From assembly GCF_018531465.1 (NCBI RefSeq), contig NZ_JAHDTF010000018.1, positions 124,001 through 188,000 of the forward strand: a stretch of 64,000 nt of DNA. The letters are read 5' to 3'. A program made the position numbers and the translations under genes. Source of the DNA: Sphaerisporangium fuscum (lineage in GTDB: Bacteria; Actinomycetota; Actinomycetes; Streptosporangiales; Streptosporangiaceae). Below the pieces are notes generated by a model, which did no database searches, was not told the origin of the DNA, and worked only from the letters and a program-made list of their open reading frames with translations. Positions 8,315 through 17,423 of the stretch are shown here, piece after piece. The stretch's first letter is position 1; the number at the start of each line of letters is the position of its first letter.

Positions 8315-11300
8315 CTAGGCCGGGTCGAACAGCGTGTCCACCCAGTAGTTGGTGGCCTGGAAGGTGTTGTTCGGGAAGGCGTTCGCCGCACTGTAGACGT
8401 AGACCCCGTTGCCCCCGGAGGCGGCGTCGGACGGGGCCACGAGCGGGTAGTTCGTCCACGAGCTGCTGAAGTACGGCCGCGTGTACGAGAAGTGACCCGA
8501 CAGTGTGTTGTAGGAGGTGATGTAGGTGGTCCCGGCGGTGACCGGCACCGGTGTGTCGAAGTACGCCTCCTGCCAGCCGGAATCGGTCTCGTTCGTGAAC
8601 GTCACGCTGGCCAGCAGCTGGCCGTCGCTGGTCCACAGGCTCCCGATGTGCGTGCCGGTGTTGAACACGCTCTTGTAGAACCGGACGCCGCGGATCGTCC
8701 CGTTGGTGGTCGGCGTGAACTTCACGCCGAGCACGACGGGGCTGGTGTCGGGATGCGCGTCGACGGCCGGCGTCGCCGAGTCGTTCCACAGCGAGTTCGA
8801 CGGCGCGAACACCACGTCCGTCCAGTAGTTGGTCGCCTGGTAGGTGTTCGTCGGGAAGGTGGGCGACGCGCTGTAGGCGTACACCCCGTTACCTCCCTGC
8901 GCCCCGTCCTGCAGCGCGATCAGGGGCGGGTTGTTGTACTGCGTGGTGAAGTACTGGTTGGTGTACGGGAAGTGCCCGGATCCGACGAAGGTGGAGGCGA
9001 TGTAGGTGGTGCCGGCCTTCACCTGCACGGGAGTGCCGAAGTAGACCTCCTGCCAGCCGGACGGCGTCTCGTTGGTGAAGGTGGCGCTGGCGAGCAGTTG
9101 GCCGTTGGTGGTCCACAGACTCCCCACGTGGATACCGGTGTTGAAGGCGTCCTTGTAGAACCGGATGCCCCTGATCTCCCCGGTCGTGGTCGCCTGCCAC
9201 TTCACGCCGACGTTGACCGGGGTGGTGTCCGGGTGGGCCCCCACCGCCGGGGTGGCGGTGTTGCTCCACAGGGTGGCGGACGGCGTGAACACCACGTCGA
9301 CCCAGTAGTTGGCGGCCTGGGTGGAGTTGGTGGGGAAACCGCTGGTCGCCCCGTACCGGTACACGCCGTTGCCGCCGTCGAGGCCGTCGGCGAGCGCGAC
9401 GAGCGGCCCGTTCACCACCGAGGTGGTGAAGTAGCCGAAGTCGAACGCGTACCTGCCGTTCGGCGCGAAGTAGGAGGCGACATAGGTGGTGTTGATGTTG
9501 ACGGGTACCGGCACCGGGAAGTCCACCTGCTGCCAGCCCGACGCGGACTCCGAGGTGAACGTCGCGCTCGCCAGGAGCTGCCCGGTGGAGGTCCAGAGGT
9601 TGCCGATGTGGGTGCCGGTGTTGAACGTCCCCTTGTAGAACCTGAGACTCCTGATGTAGCCGGCGCTGGTGACCCTGAACTTCACCCCGAGCTCCACCGA
9701 CCTGGTGTCGCTGGAGTTGGCCGCGCCGGGGACGGTCGTCGACGACCAGATCGTGCAGGGACAGGCCAGGACCACGTTGACGGTGATCGCCGTGGTGGTC
9801 GTCTGCAGGTTGCCGATGTCGTCGACCGCCCGGACCCTGATCGTCACCGGCCCGCTCGTGGCGGGCGGCTGCCACTGGTAGCTCCAGTCGGTGGTGCCCT
9901 GTGCCTGGAACCACCGGACGCCGTCGAAGGAGATCTCGACCCCGGCGACGACGCCGCCCCCGGTGTCCGCCGCCGTTCCCTGCACCATGACGACCGACCC
10001 GTTCGTCACGGTGCCGGCGTTCGACGGGCTGGTGATCGCCGAGGTGGGAGGGGACGTGTCGGTGGACGCCGTCGCCGGCACCAGCCCGGGTTGCAGGCTG
10101 GACGGCTGGGAGTGCATGTCGGCGAGGAGGTTGACCGTCGCCTGCTGCATGTCGATGTTCGTGGGCGTGCCGGGGGTGGTGTGGTTGGCGTCCAGCCCCC
10201 ACGACCACTGGACGGTGCCGGCGCCGAAGACGAGCGCGCCGCTGGCCGCCCTGTACAGCGCGAGGCTGTGCGTCAGGACGCCCGCCCCGTACCTGCTGCC
10301 GAAGTCGAGCAGTACCTGCGTGTCGGCGGCGATCGTCGTCGACGAGTACCTCACCGGGCCGGGGGGCTCGACCCCGTTGTCGGGCAGGATGTCCCACTCG
10401 TACCCGAGGGTGTTGGTGGGGAAGGTCGCCACCTGGCCGGGCTGGAGGTTCGCGATCGAGGTGTTGCGCCAGATCCGCATCTGGGAGAACACCGACGACA
10501 CGGTTATCGCGTCGTGCCTGGCACCGTTCATCATGAACAGCGTGCCGGTCATGGCGTTCTCCGGCCGTCCGCCGTCGGACGGCGGTGAGAAACGCGGGTC
10601 GCGCCAGGTGCCGGTCCACTGCGGGCTCGGATCGATCTTCGCGTTGGCCAGCGTCTCCTTGTAGCAGACCAGTGTCCGGAACGGGGTGGAGGTCCCGTCG
10701 ATGCTGGGCTCCCACCTGGTCTTCCAGAACGACTCGTTGCCCGAGAAGAACGCGAGGTTCACCCCGTTATCTCGGGCGTTCACCACATTTGTTCGCATCT
10801 CGTTGGACCAGTACTCGTCGTGGCCCACCGACAGGAACGCCTTGTGGTTGAGCAGCAGGTTGCCCTGTGCCGAGGTGTCGATGCTGGAGATGTAGCTCAC
10901 GTCGTAGCCGTTGGCCTCCAGCCATCTCACCATCGGATACTCCGCCGACATGAACCACGACTGGTAGGAGCCCTGGCAGCAGTCGCAGCAGTTGGTGGTG
11001 AAGGGACGGTTGTAGCTCACCTTGTAGGCGCGCCCGGCCGGGTTGCCGGAGTACAGGCTGTTGCCGCCGTAGGTGTTGTACGCCTGCCAGGTGGTGTCGG
11101 AGGTCTTGAACAGCAGGTCGGAGTTCCGCACGTCGTCGCGCACGACGAAGATCACCTGGCTGGCGCCGGGGGTGCCGTCGTCCCGGACCAGCTTGCCGAT
11201 GTACACCCCCGACACGGCGGTCGCGGGTATCGTCCAGGTGGCGGACACCGCCCAGTTGCCGCAGTCCACCAGGCCGGTGGACGGGTCGGACACGCAGGCG

Positions 11301-11974
11301 GGCTGGGCCTGCGGAAGCGGCACGGAGGGCAGGACGGTCGCGATCTTGCGGGCGCCGTTCCCTCCGTAGTAGCCGATGCGATAGATGTCCATGTGGTAGG
11401 CGGTCGCATCGGTGATGACCTTGAACCGCATGGTGTCGCCGACGACCCCGCTCATCGTGGTGGCGTAGCCCCGGATGTTGTCGCTGCCGGCGCCGGACAC
11501 GTCCCACTCGCTCGGCGGGTTGCCGGGCAGGTTGTTCTCCTGGCAGATGATGTTGGTCGGCGGGTTGCAGGTCGCGCGACGGGCCCGCCGTCCGTCCCGC
11601 TGCTGCGCCTCCCGGAACGCGAGGGCCGCCTTCCTCGCCCCTCGCGCCTTCGACAGCTCGGCCGCCGCCTTCTCCAGATCCTTCGCCTTCGGCGGGCCGG
11701 GGGGCCTTTCCGCCCCCTTCGAACCGTCCTCCCCGGTCTTGTCGTCGGCCGGGATGACCTGCACGTGACGGCGGTCCGCGGCCGGCTTGCGTGCGCCGTC
11801 CGGATAGGCATTCGCCGCCGTGTACCCGCTGCCAAAAGTGCCAAAAGTGGTCAGGACCATGACCAAGGCGATCCGGGATCTCCATTTCCCGCCCGGTGGT
11901 CCAGCCGTTTCGGAGCCCCGCGGGAGCTCCCGCGAATTAAGTAAAGAACCGCGAACAGGCCACGTCATCTTCAT
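8315..11974 (-). CDS. Large secreted dimethylformamidase-like/DUF4082 protein
   Basis: The product has 1219 residues. A basic N-terminus and hydrophobic stretch (about 30-55, ending TAANA) form a long signal peptide. A charged linker follows (about 60-130), then a region of about 500 residues that resembles the N,N-dimethylformamidase beta-subunit C-terminal domain (IYRIGYYGGNGAR, SVGHDEYWS, FFSGNESFWKTRWE, LGYEWD). An Ig-like domain (about 670-760) comes next, then three tandem DUF4082 modules (about 770-915, 920-1070 and 1075-1219), each with FYK, SGWQ and NYW(V/T)D. An unusual NCCDCCQG cluster lies near residue 330. DUF4082 also occurs in the 3042 gene. The catalytic-like region is known from the family; its substrate here is unknown. 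The start lacks a clear ribosome site. Confidence 0.85.
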   Translation of the reverse strand: MKMTWPVRGSLLNSRELPRGSETAGPPGGKWRSRIALVMVLTTFGTFGSGYTAANAYPDGARKPAADRRHVQVIPADDKTGEDGSKGAERPPGPPKAKDLEKAAAELSKARGARKAALAFREAQQRDGRRARRATCNPPTNIICQENNLPGNPPSEWDVSGAGSDNIRGYATTMSGVVGDTMRFKVITDATAYHMDIYRIGYYGGNGARKIATVLPSVPLPQAQPACVSDPSTGLVDCGNWAVSATWTIPATAVSGVYIGKLVRDDGTPGASQVIFVVRDDVRNSDLLFKTSDTTWQAYNTYGGNSLYSGNPAGRAYKVSYNRPFTTNCCDCCQGSYQSWFMSAEYPMVRWLEANGYDVSYISSIDTSAQGNLLLNHKAFLSVGHDEYWSNEMRTNVVNARDNGVNLAFFSGNESFWKTRWEPSIDGTSTPFRTLVCYKETLANAKIDPSPQWTGTWRDPRFSPPSDGGRPENAMTGTLFMMNGARHDAITVSSVFSQMRIWRNTSIANLQPGQVATFPTNTLGYEWDILPDNGVEPPGPVRYSSTTIAADTQVLLDFGSRYGAGVLTHSLALYRAASGALVFGAGTVQWSWGLDANHTTPGTPTNIDMQQATVNLLADMHSQPSSLQPGLVPATASTDTSPPTSAITSPSNAGTVTNGSVVMVQGTAADTGGGVVAGVEISFDGVRWFQAQGTTDWSYQWQPPATSGPVTIRVRAVDDIGNLQTTTTAITVNVVLACPCTIWSSTTVPGAANSSDTRSVELGVKFRVTSAGYIRSLRFYKGTFNTGTHIGNLWTSTGQLLASATFTSESASGWQQVDFPVPVPVNINTTYVASYFAPNGRYAFDFGYFTTSVVNGPLVALADGLDGGNGVYRYGATSGFPTNSTQAANYWVDVVFTPSATLWSNTATPAVGAHPDTTPVNVGVKWQATTTGEIRGIRFYKDAFNTGIHVGSLWTTNGQLLASATFTNETPSGWQEVYFGTPVQVKAGTTYIASTFVGSGHFPYTNQYFTTQYNNPPLIALQDGAQGGNGVYAYSASPTFPTNTYQATNYWTDVVFAPSNSLWNDSATPAVDAHPDTSPVVLGVKFTPTTNGTIRGVRFYKSVFNTGTHIGSLWTSDGQLLASVTFTNETDSGWQEAYFDTPVPVTAGTTYITSYNTLSGHFSYTRPYFSSSWTNYPLVAPSDAASGGNGVYVYSAANAFPNNTFQATNYWVDTLFDPA

Positions 11975-12186
11975 GCGCGCAAGCGTTACAACACGTTCGC
12001 CGCCACGAGCGCCGGGACTCCTCGCACGACCTTATCCTTGCCAGGCCTTGCCCGGGTCAAAAGGCTTCGGGCGAATGAATTTGCGGATTATCGGCTCGGT
12101 ACGTGCCGACAAAAGACGGGCAATGACATCGCCCAGCGCGGGCGTCGGCGGCCACGTCCGAAGCCCGCGTCGCGACACTTTCGCGC

Positions 12187-14538
12187 ATGACCACCAATCC
12201 GGCCGTCGACGACTCCCCTCTCGGCCCCGCGGAGGCCACGACCGCGGCACCGGCCCGGCGGGAGGAGCCGCCCGCCGGCCGCGGGAAGGCCCGCCGCCTC
12301 ATCACCTCCGGGTGGCCGCCGGCGGCGCTGACGGCGGCCCTCACCGTGACCGTTCTCGCCCGCTACGGCGTCTCCCCCCGGGAGACCGCGGTCTTCGGCG
12401 CCTATCTCCTGCTGTGCGTGGCCCTTCCCGGCACATTGCTCGTCAGGGCGACGTTCCCCGGCGCCCGCACGCTCGCGGAGGATCTGGCCCTCGGGCTGAC
12501 ACTCGGCTACGCGCTGGAGGTGCTCGCCTACATGCCCGCCCGGGCGGCGGGCGCGCCCCTGCTCGTCCTGCTGTGGCCGCTGACCGTCTACGGCGTCTTC
12601 GTCCTGGTGCCCCGGCTGCGCCGGCACTGGACGGCGAGGCCCGCCCGCACGGCTCCGCCGTGGTGGACCTGGTTCCTCGCCTCGACCCTCATGTACCTGG
12701 TCGGCTGGAGCGCCTTCACCTGCTTCCGGCTCAACGCCCTCACCTGGCCGCAGGCCGGATGGGCCCACCACGACCTGCCGTTCGCCCTGTCCCTGATCGG
12801 CGAGCTCAAGCACCACATGCCGCCGTCCCTGCCCGAGGTGGCCGGGGAGGCGCTCCACTACCACTGGTTCGTCTACGCGCACTACGCCGCGTCGAGCTGG
12901 ATCACCGGGATCGAGCCGCTGACGCTGCTGTTCCGCCTTTCGGTGCTTCCCATGCTCGCGGCCCTGGTCGTCATCGTCGGCATGACGGGGCGGCGGGTGA
13001 CGGGCTCGCGCGCCGGGGCCGTGCTGGCGATCGCCGGCACGCTGTTCGTGGCGACCCCCAGCCTCTACGCCAACGCCAACGGCCTGCTGCGCTGGACGGG
13101 CGTCCTGCACGTGCCGTGGAACAGCCCGACGCAGACGTTCGGCGCTCTGCTGTTCGCCCCGGTCGTGCTCGTCCTGATCGACCTGCTCACCCGGCCGAAG
13201 GGCGGCCCGGCGCGATGGGCTCTCCTCGGGGTGCTCCTCGTGGTCCTGATGGGGGCCAAGTCCACGTATCTGCCGATGCTCGCGGCCGGGCTGAGCGTGG
13301 TGGCGGTGACCGAGCTGCTGCGGCTGCGCCGGCCGCCCCGGGCCGCGCTCACCGCGCTCGGGATGACCCTCGCCTGTCTGGCCTACGCGCAGCTCGTGCT
13401 CTTCGGCCGCGTCCGGCAGGGAACGGTGGTCGACCCCCTGGCGGTCGCGCGGGGCACCTGGCGGGACCTCGTCGAGCAGGGCGCCCTGACCACGCCCGGG
13501 ACGGCCTCGGTGCTGGGCGTCACCCTGGTGTACGTGCTGTGCTGGGCCGTCACGTGGTGCGGCGTCCTCGGGCTGCTGAGCAGGCCGCGTCTGCTCGCCC
13601 GGCCGCCGGTGGTGCTCATGCTCGCGACCGCGGCCTCCGGCGTCGGCCTGATGCTCGTGCTCGGCAGTCCGGGCGACCTGAACCAGTCGTACTTCCTGCA
13701 GGCCAACTACCCGTATCTGGCGGTACTGGCGGGCTACGGGCTGCTGGTGGTGACGCGGCGCGAGCGGCCGCCGGCGGTGGCGCTGGCGTGCGCGGCGGCC
13801 GTGGGCATGGCGGCCGCCTTCCTGATCCGCGCCGCGTGCCACGTCGAGGTGCCCCTCCCCACCGGCAGGCCGGACGGCGACCTCTTCCTGCCCTTCGCCG
13901 TCCTCCTCGGGGTCCTGGTCGCGGCCACGGCCCTCGCGGCGGCGGCACGGCGGCGCGTACCGGCCTGGGCGCTCCTGCTCACCATGGTGACCGCGGCCGG
14001 GGCGCCCGCCGCCTGGCAGGCACGCGTGTTGTTCCACTCCCATGCGGGGGCCGACGGCAACATCGTCGCCGACGGCCACCCGACACCGGAGCAGATCCCG
14101 CAGGGCGCCCTGGCGGCCGGCCACTGGCTGCGCGCCCATTCGCGGCCGGATGAGCTGGTGGCCACCAACGCGCACTGCCGGTGGGGGCACGAGGATCCCT
14201 GCGACAGCCGTCACTTCTGGGTGTCGGCGCTCAGCGAACGGCGCGTCCTGGTGGAAGGGTGGACCTACGCCGCCACCAACCTGGACCGCTGGCGCGCCGG
14301 GCAGCCGTACCCCATCCTCCCCTTCTGGGACACCCAGCGCATCAGGGACAACGACGCGGTGTTCCTGACGCCCTCCGCGGCGGCGGTCGCGCGCCTGCGG
14401 GACAGCTACGGGGTGCGGTGGCTGGTGGTCGACGAACGCCTCACCGGACCCGGGGCGGGGCTCGAGCGCTTCGCGGGTTTCCAGGTCCGTTACGGCGACT
14501 ACGCGATCTACCGTCTGCCGGACCGGCCCGCCTCGTAG
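12187..14538 (+). CDS. Large polytopic membrane protein, GT-C-like (paralogue of the 20884 gene)
   Basis: The 783-residue product has a polar N-terminus (1-40), then roughly 12-13 hydrophobic segments to about residue 605, and a soluble C-terminal domain of about 160 residues. The loop near residues 195-215 (AHHDLPFALSLIGELKHHMP) is rich in Asp and His, as in the first external loop of GT-C glycosyltransferases. The tail holds CRWGHEDPCD followed by ERRVLVEGW. The gene at 20884-23286 encodes a clear paralogue with the same layout and motifs. In a glycan locus the best guess is a lipid-linked-sugar-dependent glycosyltransferase or polymerase. No family name can be given with certainty. No ribosome site is obvious before the ATG at 12187. 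Confidence 0.75.
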   Translation: MTTNPAVDDSPLGPAEATTAAPARREEPPAGRGKARRLITSGWPPAALTAALTVTVLARYGVSPRETAVFGAYLLLCVALPGTLLVRATFPGARTLAEDLALGLTLGYALEVLAYMPARAAGAPLLVLLWPLTVYGVFVLVPRLRRHWTARPARTAPPWWTWFLASTLMYLVGWSAFTCFRLNALTWPQAGWAHHDLPFALSLIGELKHHMPPSLPEVAGEALHYHWFVYAHYAASSWITGIEPLTLLFRLSVLPMLAALVVIVGMTGRRVTGSRAGAVLAIAGTLFVATPSLYANANGLLRWTGVLHVPWNSPTQTFGALLFAPVVLVLIDLLTRPKGGPARWALLGVLLVVLMGAKSTYLPMLAAGLSVVAVTELLRLRRPPRAALTALGMTLACLAYAQLVLFGRVRQGTVVDPLAVARGTWRDLVEQGALTTPGTASVLGVTLVYVLCWAVTWCGVLGLLSRPRLLARPPVVLMLATAASGVGLMLVLGSPGDLNQSYFLQANYPYLAVLAGYGLLVVTRRERPPAVALACAAAVGMAAAFLIRAACHVEVPLPTGRPDGDLFLPFAVLLGVLVAATALAAAARRRVPAWALLLTMVTAAGAPAAWQARVLFHSHAGADGNIVADGHPTPEQIPQGALAAGHWLRAHSRPDELVATNAHCRWGHEDPCDSRHFWVSALSERRVLVEGWTYAATNLDRWRAGQPYPILPFWDTQRIRDNDAVFLTPSAAAVARLRDSYGVRWLVVDERLTGPGAGLERFAGFQVRYGDYAIYRLPDRPAS

Positions 14539-14864
14539 TACATCCACGGCTGAACGCCCATCGAATATGTCGCGCCACCGGACTTCACGGCAAAACCACC
14601 GAAACGGCGACTTCCGGCGAACACGGAGCCGCAAAAGGCGTGCCGTCCGGGAATCGAATGACCGAATCGATATGCTGGCCTCAATTTGGGCCCGCCGGTC
14701 CTCGCAGGCCGCCGGAGTTATTCGTCAAAATGCGCGCCGGAGAACAGTCACACACGAAGGTCGATGAAATCCGCGATTCACCGGGTCCTCGGGGGCCCAC
14801 AGGAATCCGGAGCGTCCGTGCAAGCGGGAGGCAAGATGAGAATCGCATCCGGAAAGGCGTCGTG
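14539..14864. other. Intergenic region upstream of a glycosyltransferase operon
   Basis: About 326 bp with no supported ORF and somewhat more A/T than its flanks. It should hold the promoter of the 14865-20908 operon. I see no clear -35/-10 pair, strong hairpin or repeat. Confidence 0.4.
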
Positions 14865-16037
14865 ATGGCGGAGTACGCGATCAGCGGGATCACGTCCAAG
14901 CCGGTACGGGCGTCCGAGCCCGCTCCGCCCGGCCGGCGGCGCGCCCCCATCCGCGTCTGCGAGGTGATCAAGGGGCTGAACCTCGGCGGCGCGGAGACCG
15001 CTCTGGCGGAGCGGCTGCGAGTGGCGCCCCAGGACGGCGTCACCTACACGGTCATCTGCCTCCACGCCTCGTGGAACGTCCTCATCGACAGGATCCGCGC
15101 GGAGGGGATCGAGGTCATCGACCTCAGCCCGTACTCCCGTCTCTCCGCCTACGTCCGGCTGGTCAGGGTGGTCCGGCGGCTGGCCCCGCAGGTGGTCAAC
15201 ATGCACTCGCCGCTGCCCGCCATCGTGCTGCGGCTCTTCCTGCGCCCGTCGCGCCGCAAGCCGCATCTGATCCACACCGTCTCGGGCATCAAGTACCGGC
15301 CCGCCACCCTGCTGCTCGACCGCCTGACCCGGCGGCTGGACGACCACACCGTCGCCGTGGCCTCGATGGTGGCCCACTCCCCCACGGCCGTCGGGGCGCG
15401 GCGGGTGTCCGTCCGGATCCACGGCATCGACCTCGGCAGGCAGCGGGAGTGGGCGGCGCGGGCCGGCGAGGTGCGAGGGGAGTTCGGCGTCCCGGACGAC
15501 GCCTTCCTCGTCGTCTCGGTGGCCAATCTCCGCGCCTGCAAGAACCACCTGATGCTCGTCGAGGCGGCGGCCGAGGTCGTGCGCGCCCGCCCGGACGCGC
15601 TCTTCCTGCTCGCCGGCGAGGGCCCGATGCACGACCAGATCAGCGCGGAGATCGAGCGGCGGGGCCTCGGGGACCACGTCCGTCTCCTGGGGCGCGTCCC
15701 GGACGCCTACAGGCTCATCGCCTCGGCCGACCTGCTGGTGCTGAGCTCGCACAACGAGGGCCTGCCCGTCGTCGCCATGGAGGCGCTCGGGGCCGGCGTG
15801 CCGGTCGTGGCCACGGATGTGGGCGGCCTTCCCGACATCATCACCTCGGGGCGCAACGGCATCCTCACCAGCCCCGGATCGCCTTCGGCGCTCGCCGCGG
15901 GCCTGCTGGAGGCGATGGAGCCGGCCGAGCACCGCAAGCTGAGGTCGGGGGCGTTGTCGAGCGACCCGCAGATGCTCGACATGGTCAACACCGCTCGCTG
16001 GTTCGAAGACCTCTACCAGGATCCGACCCGGGGATGA
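14865..16037 (+). CDS. GT4 family glycosyltransferase
   Basis: The 390-residue enzyme has the GT-B fold. The acceptor half starts VCEVIKGLNLGGAETALAER, with the glycine-rich GGAE turn. The nucleotide-sugar half contains VANLRACKNH, LLAGEGP and the EGLPVVAMEALGAGVPVVATD signature with the Glu pair that holds the donor. Such enzymes extend lipid-linked glycans in the cytoplasm. ATG at 14865 follows GGAAAGG by 7 nt; a GTG 3 bp earlier is possible. The stop overlaps the flippase start by ATGA. The gene at 28459 is a close paralogue sharing the N-terminal VCEVIK motif and the MHSPLPA-like stretch (NIHSPLPA there). Donor and acceptor are unknown. Confidence 0.88.
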   Translation: MAEYAISGITSKPVRASEPAPPGRRRAPIRVCEVIKGLNLGGAETALAERLRVAPQDGVTYTVICLHASWNVLIDRIRAEGIEVIDLSPYSRLSAYVRLVRVVRRLAPQVVNMHSPLPAIVLRLFLRPSRRKPHLIHTVSGIKYRPATLLLDRLTRRLDDHTVAVASMVAHSPTAVGARRVSVRIHGIDLGRQREWAARAGEVRGEFGVPDDAFLVVSVANLRACKNHLMLVEAAAEVVRARPDALFLLAGEGPMHDQISAEIERRGLGDHVRLLGRVPDAYRLIASADLLVLSSHNEGLPVVAMEALGAGVPVVATDVGGLPDIITSGRNGILTSPGSPSALAAGLLEAMEPAEHRKLRSGALSSDPQMLDMVNTARWFEDLYQDPTRG

Positions 16038-17386
16038 CGGGTTCGACGGGCGGCGTCAGGACCCGCCGGGGCGGCGAGAGCGCGCCCGCGTCCCACCCGG
16101 GCGGGGGACGCGCGGCGCGCACGCGCGGCGCGGCACGGGCGATCCTGGACACGATCATGGCCCGCGGGATGGTGACCGCGAGCACCGCGGTCGTCGGCGT
16201 GATCACCGCGCGCACCCTGCTCCCCGAGGGCCGGGGGCGGTACGCCGTCCTGATCGCGATCGCGTGGGCGGGGCTGGTGCTCGGCGGCCTGTCGGCCGAC
16301 CAGGGCCAGGTCGTCCTGTGGACCGACTCCGGGCGCCGTCCCGCTCTGACCGCCAACGCGCTGGTGCTGGGCGTCCTGCTGGGGGTGGTGGCCGCGCCCG
16401 CCGTCGGCGTGGTGACGGTCCTGGCGGGAGCCGGCCCGGCCTGCACGGCCGTCATGCTGGTCTCCGTACCGATCCTGATCGCCTGGGAGTACCTCTGCGG
16501 CATCGCCCTGCTGCGGAACCGGACCGACGTGCTGAACCGCGCCACGATCCTGGCCTCCCTGCTGTGGTGCGCCTCGGTGATCGCCACGGCGCTGGCCGGG
16601 TGGCTGACGGCGGAGCTGGCCTTCGCCCTGTGGACGGTGTACGAGCTGGTCACCGTCGTCTTCTTCGTGATCGCGCTGCGGCCCGACGTACGGCGGTTCG
16701 ACCTCGGGCTCGCCCGCCGCACGGTGGGCGTCGGCCTGCGCTACCACCTCGGCCTCGTCTGCACGCAGTTGCTGCCGCGGATCGAGATATTGCTGGTGAA
16801 CACGTTCGGCTCCACCAGCCAGGCCGGCCTCTACGCCGTCGCCGTCACCCTGGCCGACCTGGCGCGGATCCCGGTGGAGGCCCTGGTCAAGGTGGCGTTG
16901 CCGAGGCAGGTGGAGGGAGACCGCCTGCGGGCGGCGCAGATCACGCTGCGCGCGGCGCGCGGGGCGTTCCTCATGGCGGTGGTGTCCGTGGGCGGGCTCA
17001 CCGTGCTCGCGCCGACGCTGGTCCCGCTCGTCTACGGGGACGCCTTCAGGGGCAGTGTCGTCCCGTTCTTCTGCCTCACTCCGGGAGTCGTCGCCCTGAG
17101 CGTCGCGCGGCCGATCTGGATCTTCCTGGTGCGCCTCGACCGGCCCTGGACGGTGACGACGATGTCGGTCTCGGCACTGGCGCTGGACGTGCTGCTCGGG
17201 GTCTTCTTCATCCGCCTGTGGGGGGCCACCGGGTGCGCCGCGGTGTCCAGTGCCGTCCTCACCACGCTGGCCGCCGCCCAGTGCGCGTGGTTCCTGCGGG
17301 TCACCGGCACCCCCGTGCGGCGCCTGCTCCCGAGGTGGTCGGAGATCGCCACATCGTTGTCGGCGGCCGGCACCCGCGGAGGCTGA
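16034..17386 (+). CDS. Wzx-like polysaccharide flippase (MOP superfamily)
   Basis: The 450-residue product is almost wholly hydrophobic, with about 12 predicted membrane segments after a basic N-terminal stretch of about 35 residues. The first segment and following loop (ITARTLLPEGRGRYAVL) match the start of Wzx/RfbX-type polysaccharide transporters, which move undecaprenyl-PP-linked repeat units across the membrane. It overlaps the GT4 gene by ATGA and precedes an aminotransferase by 37 bp, so it is probably co-transcribed with 14865-20908. It is the only flippase candidate in the window. Confidence 0.82.
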   Translation: MTGSTGGVRTRRGGESAPASHPGGGRAARTRGAARAILDTIMARGMVTASTAVVGVITARTLLPEGRGRYAVLIAIAWAGLVLGGLSADQGQVVLWTDSGRRPALTANALVLGVLLGVVAAPAVGVVTVLAGAGPACTAVMLVSVPILIAWEYLCGIALLRNRTDVLNRATILASLLWCASVIATALAGWLTAELAFALWTVYELVTVVFFVIALRPDVRRFDLGLARRTVGVGLRYHLGLVCTQLLPRIEILLVNTFGSTSQAGLYAVAVTLADLARIPVEALVKVALPRQVEGDRLRAAQITLRAARGAFLMAVVSVGGLTVLAPTLVPLVYGDAFRGSVVPFFCLTPGVVALSVARPIWIFLVRLDRPWTVTTMSVSALALDVLLGVFFIRLWGATGCAAVSSAVLTTLAAAQCAWFLRVTGTPVRRLLPRWSEIATSLSAAGTRGG

Positions 17387-17423
17387 TCGAGGCGGCCCGG
17401 GCCGCCGTCCCCGTGGTGAACCA

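Noticed and set aside
12088-14634. 848-codon minus-strand frame opposite the 783-residue membrane protein
   Set aside because: Shadow of the plus-strand gene; no recognisable motif and a strongly biased composition.
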